49,308 nt of DNA from contig CAZWXS010000016.1 of NCBI GenBank assembly GCA_964638005.1, positions 1 through 49,308 of the forward strand, written 5' to 3'. The position numbers and the translations under genes are program-made. The notes under the pieces were generated by a model. It was not told the origin of the DNA, did not search any database, and worked only from the letters and a program-made list of their open reading frames with translations. Positions 17,111-25,159 of the stretch are shown here, piece by piece (within the stretch, counting starts at the first letter, position 1; every line of letters begins with the position of its first letter). Source of the stretch: JAAYYM01 sp964638005 (GTDB lineage: Bacteria; Bacillota; Clostridia; Lachnospirales; Lachnospiraceae).

Positions 17111-17869
17111 ATGAATTTACTCGAAATCAAAAATATGAAAAAATGCTTTGATGACTTGGAGGTTATTACAGATATCTCACTTTCAGTCAGAGAGGGCGAA
17201 GTGCTATCCGTCATCGGCCCATCAGGCTCCGGCAAATCCACATTGCTGCGCTGTGCAACAATGCTCGAAAAGATGGAATCAGGAGAGCTCACATACCTTG
17301 GCGAGAAAGCGGCATGGAATGACGAGAATGGTCGTAGTGTCTATGCAAACCATACCGACTTAAAGCGCATTCGTGCATATTTTGGACTTGTATTTCAGAA
17401 TTTCAATTTGTTCCCACATTATTCAGTACTCAAGAATGTCATGGATGCTCCGGTGTCTGTGTTGGGTGTCGATAAGGAAGAGGCAAAGAAGAGAGCACTC
17501 GATCTACTGGAGCAGCTCGGACTGGCAGATAAAGCAGAGGCATACCCTTACCAACTGTCCGGCGGACAGCAGCAGCGCGTTTCCATAGCCCGTGCTCTGG
17601 CACTGCAGCCGAAGATTCTGTTTTTTGACGAGCCGACATCCGCTTTGGATCCTGAGCTTACAGGTGAGGTATTGAAGGTCATCAAGTCATTGGCTCAGCA
17701 GAAGATGACGATGATCATCGTAACCCACGAAATGCAGTTTGCCAGAGAACTGTCCGACCGAATCATCTTCATGGAAGACGGTCGGATACAGGCAGAAGGC
17801 ACCCCGGACGAAATATTTGCCATCGAAAATCAACGTGTCAGTGATTTCATCGGTAAGTTTCAAGGATAA
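17111..17869 (+). CDS. polar amino-acid ABC transporter ATP-binding protein
   Basis: GlnQ/HisP-like ATPase of 252 residues that powers the adjacent permease. It contains Walker A GPSGSGKST (about 35-43), Q-loop LVFQNFNLFPH (about 94), signature LSGGQQQR (about 149), Walker B ILFFDEPTSALDPE (about 169) and the switch histidine in IVTHEMQFA (about 202). A 15-residue insert after TYLGEKAAWNDENG is common in clostridial members. The ATG is preceded by GTAGGAG. No terminator is evident before the tRNA promoter nine bases downstream of the stop. Confidence 0.93.
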   Translation: MNLLEIKNMKKCFDDLEVITDISLSVREGEVLSVIGPSGSGKSTLLRCATMLEKMESGELTYLGEKAAWNDENGRSVYANHTDLKRIRAYFGLVFQNFNLFPHYSVLKNVMDAPVSVLGVDKEEAKKRALDLLEQLGLADKAEAYPYQLSGGQQQRVSIARALALQPKILFFDEPTSALDPELTGEVLKVIKSLAQQKMTMIIVTHEMQFARELSDRIIFMEDGRIQAEGTPDEIFAIENQRVSDFIGKFQG

Positions 17870-17877
17870 GAAATTTA

Positions 17878-17906
17878 TTGCGTAAGTTTCATAATTGATG
17901 TAAAAT
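17878..17906 (+). promoter_or_regulatory. promoter of tRNA-Gly
   Basis: TTGCGT (17878-17883) and TAAAAT (17901-17906) are spaced by 17 bases and lie about 27 bases upstream of the tRNA 5' end. It is a good match to a housekeeping promoter. Confidence 0.7.
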
Positions 17907-17932
17907 ATTCAATGTAATAAACAATCAAGATT

Positions 17933-18003
17933 GCAGATGTAGTTCATTGGTAGAACTCCAGCTTCCCAAGCTGGTGAGGCGGGTTCGATTCCCGTCATCT
18001 GCT
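17933..18003 (+). tRNA. tRNA-Gly(CCC)
   Basis: A complete 71-base cloverleaf. The acceptor is GCAGATG with CATCTGC, discriminator T. The anticodon stem CCAGC/GCTGG closes the loop TTCCCAA, giving anticodon CCC (reads GGG). The T-arm contains GGTTCGATTCC. No CCA is encoded. The last bases of the gene also form the start of the outer arm of palindromic element B, so the mature 3' end could compete with that foldback. Confidence 0.95.
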
Positions 18004-18245
18004 TACCCTGAGCAGAAACAGAAACAGAGTGAGATTCTCGTCGTGCTTGCACGTAAGAGAATCTCACTCTGTTTCTGTTTAGGGCGAAGCCCTCATCCGG
18101 ATATGGGCATCCGCCCATACCCGGATGCTGCTCAGGGTAAGCAGATAGTAATATAAAAAACACGTAAGTGAGCAATCCGCGTCGTGCTTGCACGTAAGAG
18201 AATCTCACTCTGTTTCTGTTTTTGCTCAGGGTAAGCAGATAGTAA
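17997..18245 (+). repeat. palindromic element B with a partial second copy, fused to tRNA-Gly 3' end
   Basis: An 18-bp outer arm (17997-18014, starting in the tRNA acceptor strand) pairs with 18129-18146. Inside are a perfect 24-bp stem (18016-18039 with 18057-18080) whose loop holds CGTGC/GCACG followed by TAAGAG; an AGGGC/GCCCT hairpin with a GAA loop (18081-18093); and a two-tier stem CATCCGG/CCGGATG plus TATGGGC/GCCCATA (18094-18127). A truncated second copy follows: about 42 bases of the right half recur at 18180-18221 (first copy 18039-18080), and the outer right arm plus AGTAA recurs at 18223-18245. It could terminate tRNA transcription, but no T-tract is present. Confidence 0.8.
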
Positions 18246-18255
18246 CAATTCTAAC

Positions 18256-18313
18256 TTTTGTAACCTCACCCCTCGTTTCCCATTACAAATGTAATATATT
18301 TTTCGTTACAAAA
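18256..18313 (+). promoter_or_regulatory. TTACAAA-type operator cluster before the sugar transporter
   Basis: TTTTGTAAC (18256-18264) and GTTACAAAA (18305-18313) are inverted copies. Midway lies the palindrome ATTACAAATGTAAT (18282-18295). The cluster is 80 to 137 bases upstream of the binding-protein start and is a plausible target for the response regulator encoded at 24488. Confidence 0.5.
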
Positions 18314-18392
18314 TATAGGTGATTAAAACCTCGAAATCTTCTAGGATATGGATGTAACCAAAAACATATTTCCAAAAGGGAGGAAAGACAAA

Positions 18393-19430
18393 ATGAAGAA
18401 AAAACTTGTTAGTATGATGCTTAGTCTTGCAATGGTAAGTGCATTGCTTGCAGGATGCGGTGGCCAGGCAGCAACAGAAGCAGCAGCACCGGCAGCGGAA
18501 GCAGCACCCGCTGAAGCAGTAGCAGAGGAAGCGGTTGCGGAAGCAGAGGCAACTGCAGGTGAGAGACCTGAAGGTGGTTATGTGTTCGGATATACATGTA
18601 TGGATGGAACCAACCCGTTCTTTGTTATCTTAGAGCAGACAATCCGTGATGAAGTAGAGGCAAACGGAGATACATTGATCTCAGTTGACCCTGCAAATGA
18701 CGTATCCTTACAGATTACACAGGTAGAAGATCTGATCACACAAGGAATCGATGCTATGTTTATGAATCCCGCAGAGGCAGAAGGCATCTTACCGGCACTT
18801 GATATGCTGAAGGAAGCAGGAATCCCGATTATCGGATTTGATACAGAAGTAGCAGATATGTCTTATCTTGTATCTTATGCAGGAAGTGATAACTATAATG
18901 CAGGTTTTGTATGCGGAGAAGATCTGGTCAAGAAGTGTCCTGACGGTGGTCCGATTATCGTGCTGGATTCTCCTACCATGAATTCTGTTGTTGACAGAAC
19001 CAATGGATTCCTTGCAGCAATCGAAGGCAAAGGATTTGACATTGTAGCACAGCAGGATGCAAAAGGTAATCTGGAAGTATCCATGGGAATCTGCGAGGAT
19101 TTATTGCAGGCTCACGGCGATGTCGTTGCCATTTTTGGTGGAAATGATCCGACAGCATTGGGTGCTCTTGCAGCAGCAAACGCAGCAGGTATCACAGATT
19201 GCATGATCTATGGCGTAGACGGTTCACCGGATATCAAGGCAGAACTTGCTTCAGGCGAGTCTTTGATCGAAGGCACAGGCGCTCAGTCCCCTATCAGCAT
19301 TGCTAAGACATCAGTTGACATTATGTACAAATATCTGGCAGGCGAAAAGGTGGATGAGAGATATCCTGTTGAGACATTCTTGATTACTGCAGATAATGTA
19401 GCAGAGTACGGAACAGACGGCTGGCAATAA
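18393..19430 (+). CDS. sugar ABC transporter substrate-binding lipoprotein
   Basis: A periplasmic-binding-protein type 1 (ribose/galactose-like) lipoprotein of 345 residues. The signal peptide ends at LLAGCGG (lipobox Cys about 22), followed by an Ala/Glu linker to about 60. The mature domain starts YVFGYTCMDGTNPFFVILEQ and contains the ligand-cleft pattern GGNDPTALGALAAA and YGVDGSPDIK. It captures a sugar outside the cell and delivers it to the ATPase-permease pair that follows. The ATG at 18393 is preferred to one at 18348 because of a GGGAGGAAAG site and a normal signal peptide. It resembles the tethered binding protein at 22154, suggesting duplication. Confidence 0.92.
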   Translation: MKKKLVSMMLSLAMVSALLAGCGGQAATEAAAPAAEAAPAEAVAEEAVAEAEATAGERPEGGYVFGYTCMDGTNPFFVILEQTIRDEVEANGDTLISVDPANDVSLQITQVEDLITQGIDAMFMNPAEAEGILPALDMLKEAGIPIIGFDTEVADMSYLVSYAGSDNYNAGFVCGEDLVKKCPDGGPIIVLDSPTMNSVVDRTNGFLAAIEGKGFDIVAQQDAKGNLEVSMGICEDLLQAHGDVVAIFGGNDPTALGALAAANAAGITDCMIYGVDGSPDIKAELASGESLIEGTGAQSPISIAKTSVDIMYKYLAGEKVDERYPVETFLITADNVAEYGTDGWQ

Positions 19431-19442
19431 TCAATGATTGGC

Positions 19443-19479
19443 GAGAGTGCCTTGCTTCCGGGTGGGAGCAGGCACTCTC
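19443..19479 (+). terminator. intra-operon hairpin after the binding-protein gene
   Basis: GAGAGTGCC pairs with GGCACTCTC, extended by TGCTTCC/GGGAGCA around a GGGT loop with one bulged T. Only three Ts follow (CTCTTTC), so it is a leaky terminator or a 3' mRNA-stabilising structure. It would keep binding-protein mRNA in excess over ATPase and permease mRNA, the usual stoichiometry in sugar ABC operons. Confidence 0.65.
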
Positions 19480-19517
19480 TTTCAAAAATCGAAAAGAAAG
19501 ATAAAGTAGGTGATGAT

Positions 19518-21002
19518 TTGAGTGAAAAAATTTTACTTACTATGAAGAATATCAATAAATCCTTTCCCGGAGTACGGGCATTGGATGCGGTGAATTTTGA
19601 ATTGAAAAGCGGTGAAGTGCATGCCTTGCTCGGTGAAAACGGTGCAGGAAAGTCTACTTTGATCAAGGTGCTTGGAGGTATTTATATAGCAGATGAAGGC
19701 GAGATATTCATCGAGCAGACCAAGGTCGAGATAGATGGTGTCAAGGCAGCACAGGAAAACGGAATTGCAATCATTCATCAGGAACTGGTATTGGTTCCGC
19801 ATATGACGGTTGCAGAGAACATCTTTCTTGGAAGAGAACCTCGGAAGGGCGGCTTTGTAGACAGGGCTAAGATGAATGTGGAGGCACAGACGCTTCTGGA
19901 TGCCTATGACATGCATGTCGAGGCGGATACATTGGTGGCAGACCTGACGATTGCCAAGCAGCAGATGGTGGAGATCGTAAAGGCAATCTCATACAATTCC
20001 AAGATTCTGGTCATGGATGAGCCGACTTCCTCAATCTCTGACAAAGAGGTAAATTTCCTGTTTGAGACGATGCGTACACTCACGGCAAAGGGTGTAGGAA
20101 TCATCTATATTTCTCATAAAATGAGTGAACTTGAGGAAATCTGTGACCGTGTTACGGTTATGCGTGACGGATCCTGTGTCGGCACAGAGGTGGTTCAGAA
20201 TACGACGAAAGACAAACTGATTGCAATGATGGTTGGACGAGAGCTGACCAGCTATTATACGAGAGATTATCTTCCACCCGGAGAGATAGTGCTTAAGTGT
20301 GAAAATATTGCAGACGGGAAAATGGCAAAAGGAGCTTCTTTTGAACTGCATAAAGGTGAGATCATCGGATTTGCGGGATTGGTCGGAGCAGGTCGTTCAG
20401 AAGTGATGAAATGCATATTCGGATTGACGAAGGATGCAACCGGAGACATTTATATAGATGGAAAAAAGGTGGAGATTCATTCGCCCGTGGAAGCAATGAA
20501 GATGGGAATCGCACTGGTGCCAGAGGACAGGAAGAAAGAGGGCCTGTATAAGGTGCAGAGCGTGAAGTACAATGCGACCATAGAGGTGCTTGCCCGATTT
20601 ATCAAAGGAATCTTTGTGAATGGGCGGGAAGAAGAGCAGATTACGCAGCATTATATTGACATGATGTCTACCAAGACACCGACACAGGATACCAAGATCG
20701 GAAATCTGTCAGGAGGCAATCAACAAAAGGTCATGATCGGAAGATGGCTTGCAACGGCACCAAAGATATTGATTATGGATGAACCGACAAGAGGTGTTGA
20801 TGTCGGAGCAAAGTCAGAGATTTATGCAATCATGAATCAACTGGTCAAGGAAGGTGTCTCGATCATCATGATTTCATCGGAACTGCCGGAAATCATCAAT
20901 ATGAGCGACAGGGTCTATGTGATGTATGACGGAAAGGTTGCAGGGTGTCTTGGACATGATGAGGTGACGCAGGAGAAGATTATGCAGCTGGCGGCAAGAT
21001 AA
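19518..21002 (+). CDS. sugar ABC transporter ATP-binding protein (double NBD)
   Basis: MglA/RbsA-type tandem ATPase of 494 residues. The N-terminal half has Walker A GENGAGKST (about 39-47), and Walker B ILVMDEPTSSISDKE (about 164). The C-terminal half has a degenerate Walker A (GLVGAGRSEV, about 288), signature LSGGNQQKVMIGRWLA (about 396) and Walker B ILIMDEPTRGVDVG. This asymmetry is normal for the family. The TTG at 19518, with an AGGTGA site, is chosen over an ATG at 19434, which would add about 28 unrelated residues overlapping the hairpin at 19443. Confidence 0.9.
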   Translation: MSEKILLTMKNINKSFPGVRALDAVNFELKSGEVHALLGENGAGKSTLIKVLGGIYIADEGEIFIEQTKVEIDGVKAAQENGIAIIHQELVLVPHMTVAENIFLGREPRKGGFVDRAKMNVEAQTLLDAYDMHVEADTLVADLTIAKQQMVEIVKAISYNSKILVMDEPTSSISDKEVNFLFETMRTLTAKGVGIIYISHKMSELEEICDRVTVMRDGSCVGTEVVQNTTKDKLIAMMVGRELTSYYTRDYLPPGEIVLKCENIADGKMAKGASFELHKGEIIGFAGLVGAGRSEVMKCIFGLTKDATGDIYIDGKKVEIHSPVEAMKMGIALVPEDRKKEGLYKVQSVKYNATIEVLARFIKGIFVNGREEEQITQHYIDMMSTKTPTQDTKIGNLSGGNQQKVMIGRWLATAPKILIMDEPTRGVDVGAKSEIYAIMNQLVKEGVSIIMISSELPEIINMSDRVYVMYDGKVAGCLGHDEVTQEKIMQLAAR

Positions 21003-21046
21003 ATGCAGCCTATGGAAGCAATAATGATAGTTTAGGAGGAAATAAG

Positions 21047-22048
21047 ATGACTCAGATAACAGTGAAGAAGGAGAAAACGGCAATCAGGCTGAAGAAAACG
21101 GCAACCGTGTTCTTAAAAGAGAACATGGGTATCATGATTGCACTCTTGGTACTTGGTCTATTCCTATCAGTAAATCCGATTACAAGCGGCTCTTTTCTGA
21201 CTACCAAAAATATATTTAATGTATTGAGACAGATTTCTTCAAATCTTTTTTTGGCATGCGGGATGACGATGGTCATTATTCTGGGCGGCATTGATCTGTC
21301 GGTTGGATCCATCATTGCGTTGTCCGGCTGTATTGCTGCCGGTTGCGTATCAAGGTACAATCTTCCGATCGGTATTGCCATCATAGCAGGCATACTGATT
21401 GGATTGCTGGTTGGTGCATTCAATGGATTTGTGATTTCCAAAACAACGATACCGGCATTTATCGTGACACTTGCAACCATGAATATTGTAAAAGGATTTG
21501 CATATGTGTATACCGGTGGTTCACCGGTACGTGTCGTGACCAAGGAGTGGCAGTTTATAGGTGCGGGATATATAGGATCGGTTCCGACGCCGGTTGTGAT
21601 ATTGGTCATTGTGCTGATCATAACAGGACTGATTATGAACAAGACGAAGCTCGGACGGCATATCTACGCAGTCGGCGGAAATGCGCAGGCAGCGGAATTT
21701 TCCGGAATCAAGGTAGCACGTGTCAAGTTCCTGGTACATACTTTCTCGGGAATCATGGCAGGTCTGGCCGGTGTTGTTCTTGCTTCTCGTATGTATTCGG
21801 GGCAGCCGACTGCAGGCGACGGCGCCGAGATGGATGCCATCGCAGCGGTTGTTGTCGGCGGAACCAGTATGGCAGGCGGATCCGGTAAGATCGGCGGAAC
21901 GATCATCGGCGGTTTGATCATTGGCGTATTGAATAACGGATTGAATCTGCTGAATGTGAATTCTTTCTGGCAGTATGTTGTAAAGGGAGCGGTGATTCTG
22001 CTGGCAGTGTTTATTGATTATCTGAAAAATAAGAAGGCAAATGCCTAG
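21047..22048 (+). CDS. sugar ABC transporter permease
   Basis: RbsC/MglC-like integral membrane permease of 333 residues with roughly eight to ten hydrophobic helices. The family marker GGIDLSVGSIIALSG is present near residue 80, and GGTSMAGGSGKIGGTIIGGL (about 270) is the conserved late loop. It forms the channel for the binding protein at 18393 and ATPase at 19518. The ATG follows an AGGAGG site. A GGCTTCTTTCGG/CCGAAAGAAGCC hairpin lies downstream. Confidence 0.92.
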   Translation: MTQITVKKEKTAIRLKKTATVFLKENMGIMIALLVLGLFLSVNPITSGSFLTTKNIFNVLRQISSNLFLACGMTMVIILGGIDLSVGSIIALSGCIAAGCVSRYNLPIGIAIIAGILIGLLVGAFNGFVISKTTIPAFIVTLATMNIVKGFAYVYTGGSPVRVVTKEWQFIGAGYIGSVPTPVVILVIVLIITGLIMNKTKLGRHIYAVGGNAQAAEFSGIKVARVKFLVHTFSGIMAGLAGVVLASRMYSGQPTAGDGAEMDAIAAVVVGGTSMAGGSGKIGGTIIGGLIIGVLNNGLNLLNVNSFWQYVVKGAVILLAVFIDYLKNKKANA

Positions 22049-22094
22049 ACGAAACCGTTTTTTTTCGCTATGATAACACTATAATAATGATGAC

Positions 22095-22124
22095 GGCTTC
22101 TTTCGGTTGTTTCCGAAAGAAGCC
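22095..22124 (+). terminator. hairpin between permease and tethered binding protein
   Basis: A perfect 12-bp stem, GGCTTCTTTCGG with CCGAAAGAAGCC, closes on TTGTTT. There is no T-tract, so it is more likely an attenuator or RNA-processing site dividing the transport genes from the sensory genes than a full terminator. Confidence 0.55.
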
Positions 22125-22153
22125 CTATCGGGTTGTATGGGAGTTTTGATACA

Positions 22154-23149
22154 TTGAAACGTGAAGACATGAATTTTGGAAAGAGTACTTTGAAGCTGAT
22201 CATAGGAGTATCTGTTATATTCATACTCTTTATTTTGGCGTTTTTCATTTTTAAACCTATCTATGAGGCAAGAAAAACAGATGTAGCCAACTATGAACCA
22301 AAGAAGTTCGGAGCTACCTATATGACGATGAACAATCCGTATTTTGGTATCTTGAATGACAGCATCAAAGAAGTGGTTGAGTCCAACGGAGATATTCTGA
22401 TTACGCGTGATCCGGCAAAAGATCAGGATAAGCAGAATGAACAGATACAGGAAATGATAGATGCGGGTGTGGAAGCCATCTTCATCAATCCGGTTGACTG
22501 GAAAAAGGTGAAACCGGCGTTGGAGAGCTGCAAGGCGGCAGGGGTTCCTGTGTTTGATGTGGATACGCTGGTTTATGATATGGAATATATTGAGTCTACA
22601 ATCATATCCGATAATTATAATGCCGGCGTGCAGTGTGCTTTGGATATCATGGAAAAACGCGACAGTGCGAGGATTGTTGTCTTGAATGATCCGATGACCA
22701 ACTCGATTCTCGAACGTGTGCAGGGATTCAAGGACACGCTGGCTAAGGACGGGAATTATGAAATCGTGGAAGTGAGAGCCGGAAATGGAGAACTGGAGGT
22801 TTCCATGGAGGTTATGAATCAGATTCTTGCGGATGGTGTTGCATTTGACATCGTGTTGGGCGGAAACGATCCCTCTGCCTTGGGTGCATTAGCATCCCTG
22901 CAGGCGAATCATAAGTCGGAAGATGTACTGATCTATGGTGTGGATGGTTCTCCCGACGGCAAGACAATGATCAAACAGGGATATTTGGAGGCAACCAGTG
23001 CACAGAGTCCGCGTATTCTGGGACGTACTGTGGCAGAGACTGCATATGCATATCTGAACGGGGAGCAAGTTGAGAAATACATTGTAATACCGGTGACGCT
23101 GATTACGAGCGAGAATCTGGATCAATTTGATGTAAATGGGTGGCAGTGA
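22154..23149 (+). CDS. membrane-tethered sugar-binding protein (probable sensor)
   Basis: A type 1 periplasmic-binding-like protein of about 331 residues. It is anchored by an N-terminal transmembrane helix (LIIGVSVIFILFILAFFIF, about 15-33) with no lipobox. The binding domain resembles the transporter's own binding protein: TYMTMNNPYFGILNDS, GGNDPSALGALAS and YGVDGSPDGK are matching segments. It lies immediately before a histidine kinase, so I infer it presents ligand to the kinase rather than to the permease. The start is uncertain: TTG 22154 has GGGAG ten bases upstream, while ATG 22169 and TTG 22133 are alternatives. Confidence 0.82.
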   Translation: MKREDMNFGKSTLKLIIGVSVIFILFILAFFIFKPIYEARKTDVANYEPKKFGATYMTMNNPYFGILNDSIKEVVESNGDILITRDPAKDQDKQNEQIQEMIDAGVEAIFINPVDWKKVKPALESCKAAGVPVFDVDTLVYDMEYIESTIISDNYNAGVQCALDIMEKRDSARIVVLNDPMTNSILERVQGFKDTLAKDGNYEIVEVRAGNGELEVSMEVMNQILADGVAFDIVLGGNDPSALGALASLQANHKSEDVLIYGVDGSPDGKTMIKQGYLEATSAQSPRILGRTVAETAYAYLNGEQVEKYIVIPVTLITSENLDQFDVNGWQ

Positions 23150-23154
23150 GTAAC

Positions 23155-24495
23155 ATGCAGGAGACGAATTCACTTACAAAAGTACAGATTGAATATATCA
23201 AGATTGCGATGTTGCTAATCAATATCGTGGCTGTTCTTTTTGTGGCTATTTTAATCAATGTTACGACCAATAGGATATGCAGTCACTATATTGCGCGCGA
23301 ATTTATGGATGGCATCGAGGCGGTGCCCGATCAGCCGGTCAGGATGGTTTCTTTGTTAGTTGTCATGCTGGTTCTTTCGGTGGTTTCTTATATATGCAGG
23401 GAATTTATCTGGAGCAATCATACCAAAGTGGTTTACCTAACATTCATTTTTGAGATGGTTGTCGGCTTCTATATCGTCTATTTATTGAATTTTAACTATA
23501 ACGGAATCATTTTGCTTGTCTTTGCAAATGTCGTAACCTATACCAAGGGCGTGAAGGGACGTTTTGTCCTGATTTTTCTGGCGATTGCCAGTTTCCTTGT
23601 GGCAGATTACGAATTGATTTCCATCAATTACAGGTTGTATTCCGTGCATTCTTATATCAATTATTATGATGCGGCAACGCAGCAGTATCTGCTGGGCTTT
23701 TATAATGTCCTGATTTCATTGAATATCATTACATTCATTCTGTATTGCGTTCGGGTCATTCAGGAACAACAGGGTACGATTCACGAAGTCAATCGGTTGT
23801 ATGATGAGTTGAGCAAGGTCAATGAGGATCTGCAGAATGCTAACATTCAATTGCGGGATTATGCAACCATCACGGAGAAAATGGGCGAGACGAAGGAAAG
23901 GAACAGATTGGCGCGAGAAATCCATGATACGTTAGGGCATACTCTGACCGGCATATCCGCAGGATTGGATGCTTGCATCGCAACGGTAGAAAATTCGCCG
24001 CAGGTGACAAAAAAACAGCTTGAGATTATATCCAATGTGACACGGGAAGGAATCAACGAGGTACGTCGTTCGGTGAATGAACTGCGTCCTGATTCGTTGG
24101 AACGGTTGAGTCTTGAATATGCGATACGGAAAATGATCAATGACATCAATTCTCTCACCAATACAACAATAGAGTTTGATTGTGAAATGGACAATCTGAA
24201 ATTTGACGAGGACGAGGAAAATATTATATACAGAGTCATTCAGGAGAGCATTACGAATTCGATACGGCATGGAAATGCATCGAAGATATGGGTTCAAATA
24301 GATAAGTTAAATGCTGAAATCAAGCTTCATATCAAAGACAACGGGAGCGGTTGTGAGCAGATCAATCCCGGCTTCGGAATCAAACATATGATGGAACGAA
24401 TTGGGATGTTGAATGGGACGGTTTCTTTTAACGGAGAGCATGGATTTGAAGTAGATGTCAGAATACCAATCAGATGGGGTGAGGAATATGATTAA
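23155..24495 (+). CDS. NarL-family sensor histidine kinase
   Basis: A membrane histidine kinase of 446 residues. About six hydrophobic helices occupy residues 1-200, with an extracellular loop between the first two (about 40-60). A coiled coil (NRLYDELSKVNEDLQNANIQ, about 210) leads to the dimerisation helix with the phospho-acceptor His in RLAREIHDTLGHTLTGI (about 248-264), the HisKA_3 class. The ATPase domain shows the N-box QESITNSIRHG and the G-box DNGSGC, then GFGIKHMMERI. It probably reads the tethered binding protein upstream and phosphorylates the regulator downstream. A GTG at 23146 overlapping the previous stop is an alternative start. Confidence 0.92.
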   Translation: MQETNSLTKVQIEYIKIAMLLINIVAVLFVAILINVTTNRICSHYIAREFMDGIEAVPDQPVRMVSLLVVMLVLSVVSYICREFIWSNHTKVVYLTFIFEMVVGFYIVYLLNFNYNGIILLVFANVVTYTKGVKGRFVLIFLAIASFLVADYELISINYRLYSVHSYINYYDAATQQYLLGFYNVLISLNIITFILYCVRVIQEQQGTIHEVNRLYDELSKVNEDLQNANIQLRDYATITEKMGETKERNRLAREIHDTLGHTLTGISAGLDACIATVENSPQVTKKQLEIISNVTREGINEVRRSVNELRPDSLERLSLEYAIRKMINDINSLTNTTIEFDCEMDNLKFDEDEENIIYRVIQESITNSIRHGNASKIWVQIDKLNAEIKLHIKDNGSGCEQINPGFGIKHMMERIGMLNGTVSFNGEHGFEVDVRIPIRWGEEYD

Positions 24496-25156
24496 AGTGT
24501 TGATTGCAGATGACCAGGAATTGATACGGCAGGGATTGCAGATTGTATTGAACAACAGAGACGGACTTGAGGTCACGGATGCAGTTGCAAATGGTCAGGA
24601 GGTTATCAAGAGCGTTAGGAGCAATAAACCGGATGTGATCCTGATGGATGTGCGTATGCCTAAAATGGATGGGGTGCAATGCACCAAGATTATCAAAGAA
24701 AATTATCCGCAGATTAAGATCATCATTCTGACGACCTTTGATGACGACGAATATGTATACAATGCGTTGAAAAATGGCGCAAGCGGATATTTGCTGAAGG
24801 GTGTTACAATGGATGAACTGGTCAGTGCGATAGAGACAGTACATAGTGGGAGAGCAATGATCAATCCTGATATTGCGACAAAGGTCGTGAAATTATTTTC
24901 ACAGATGGCAAAAGCGGATTATTCGATTCAGGTCGGGAAGCGTGGACAGGATGAACTCACCAAGACGGAATGGAAAATCATTGAGCAGGTCGAGTATGGT
25001 GCATCCAATAAAGAAATAGCGGATACGCTGAATTTGTCAGAAGGGACAGTCAGAAACTATCTGAGTGCCATATTAAATAAACTGGATCTGCGTGACCGAA
25101 CACAGTTAGCAATATGGGCTGTGCAGACGGGAGTCAGCAAAAAAGAGTTGGAGTAG
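24488..25156 (+). CDS. NarL/FixJ-family response regulator
   Basis: A 222-residue regulator. The receiver domain (about 1-120) has the acidic pair in IADDQ, the phospho-acceptor Asp in ILMDVRMPKMDG (about 54) and the Lys in GYLLKG (about 104). The C-terminal LuxR-type helix-turn-helix (about 155-215) contains YGASNKEIADTLNLSEGTVR followed by NYLSAIL. It overlaps the kinase gene by eight bases and starts at the ATG behind GGGGTGAGG. Likely targets are the TTACAAA sites upstream of 18393, but this is inference. Confidence 0.93.
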   Translation: MIKVLIADDQELIRQGLQIVLNNRDGLEVTDAVANGQEVIKSVRSNKPDVILMDVRMPKMDGVQCTKIIKENYPQIKIIILTTFDDDEYVYNALKNGASGYLLKGVTMDELVSAIETVHSGRAMINPDIATKVVKLFSQMAKADYSIQVGKRGQDELTKTEWKIIEQVEYGASNKEIADTLNLSEGTVRNYLSAILNKLDLRDRTQLAIWAVQTGVSKKELE

Positions 25157-25159
25157 CAT

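Noticed and set aside
17996..18003. Phage or island attachment site at the tRNA-Gly 3' end
   Set aside because: The repeated tRNA end is inverted, not direct, and no integrase or excision gene is in the window.
17909..18208. Small open frames over the tRNA-Gly and palindromic element B
   Set aside because: They arise from repeats and a tRNA gene, and have no ribosome site or plausible protein.
17997..18245. CRISPR array at the repeated sequences after tRNA-Gly
   Set aside because: There are only two unequal copies with inverted arms, no regular spacers and no cas genes.
21052..21642. 196-codon minus-strand frame opposite the sugar permease
   Set aside because: Shadow of a typical permease gene, with no ribosome site and no motif.
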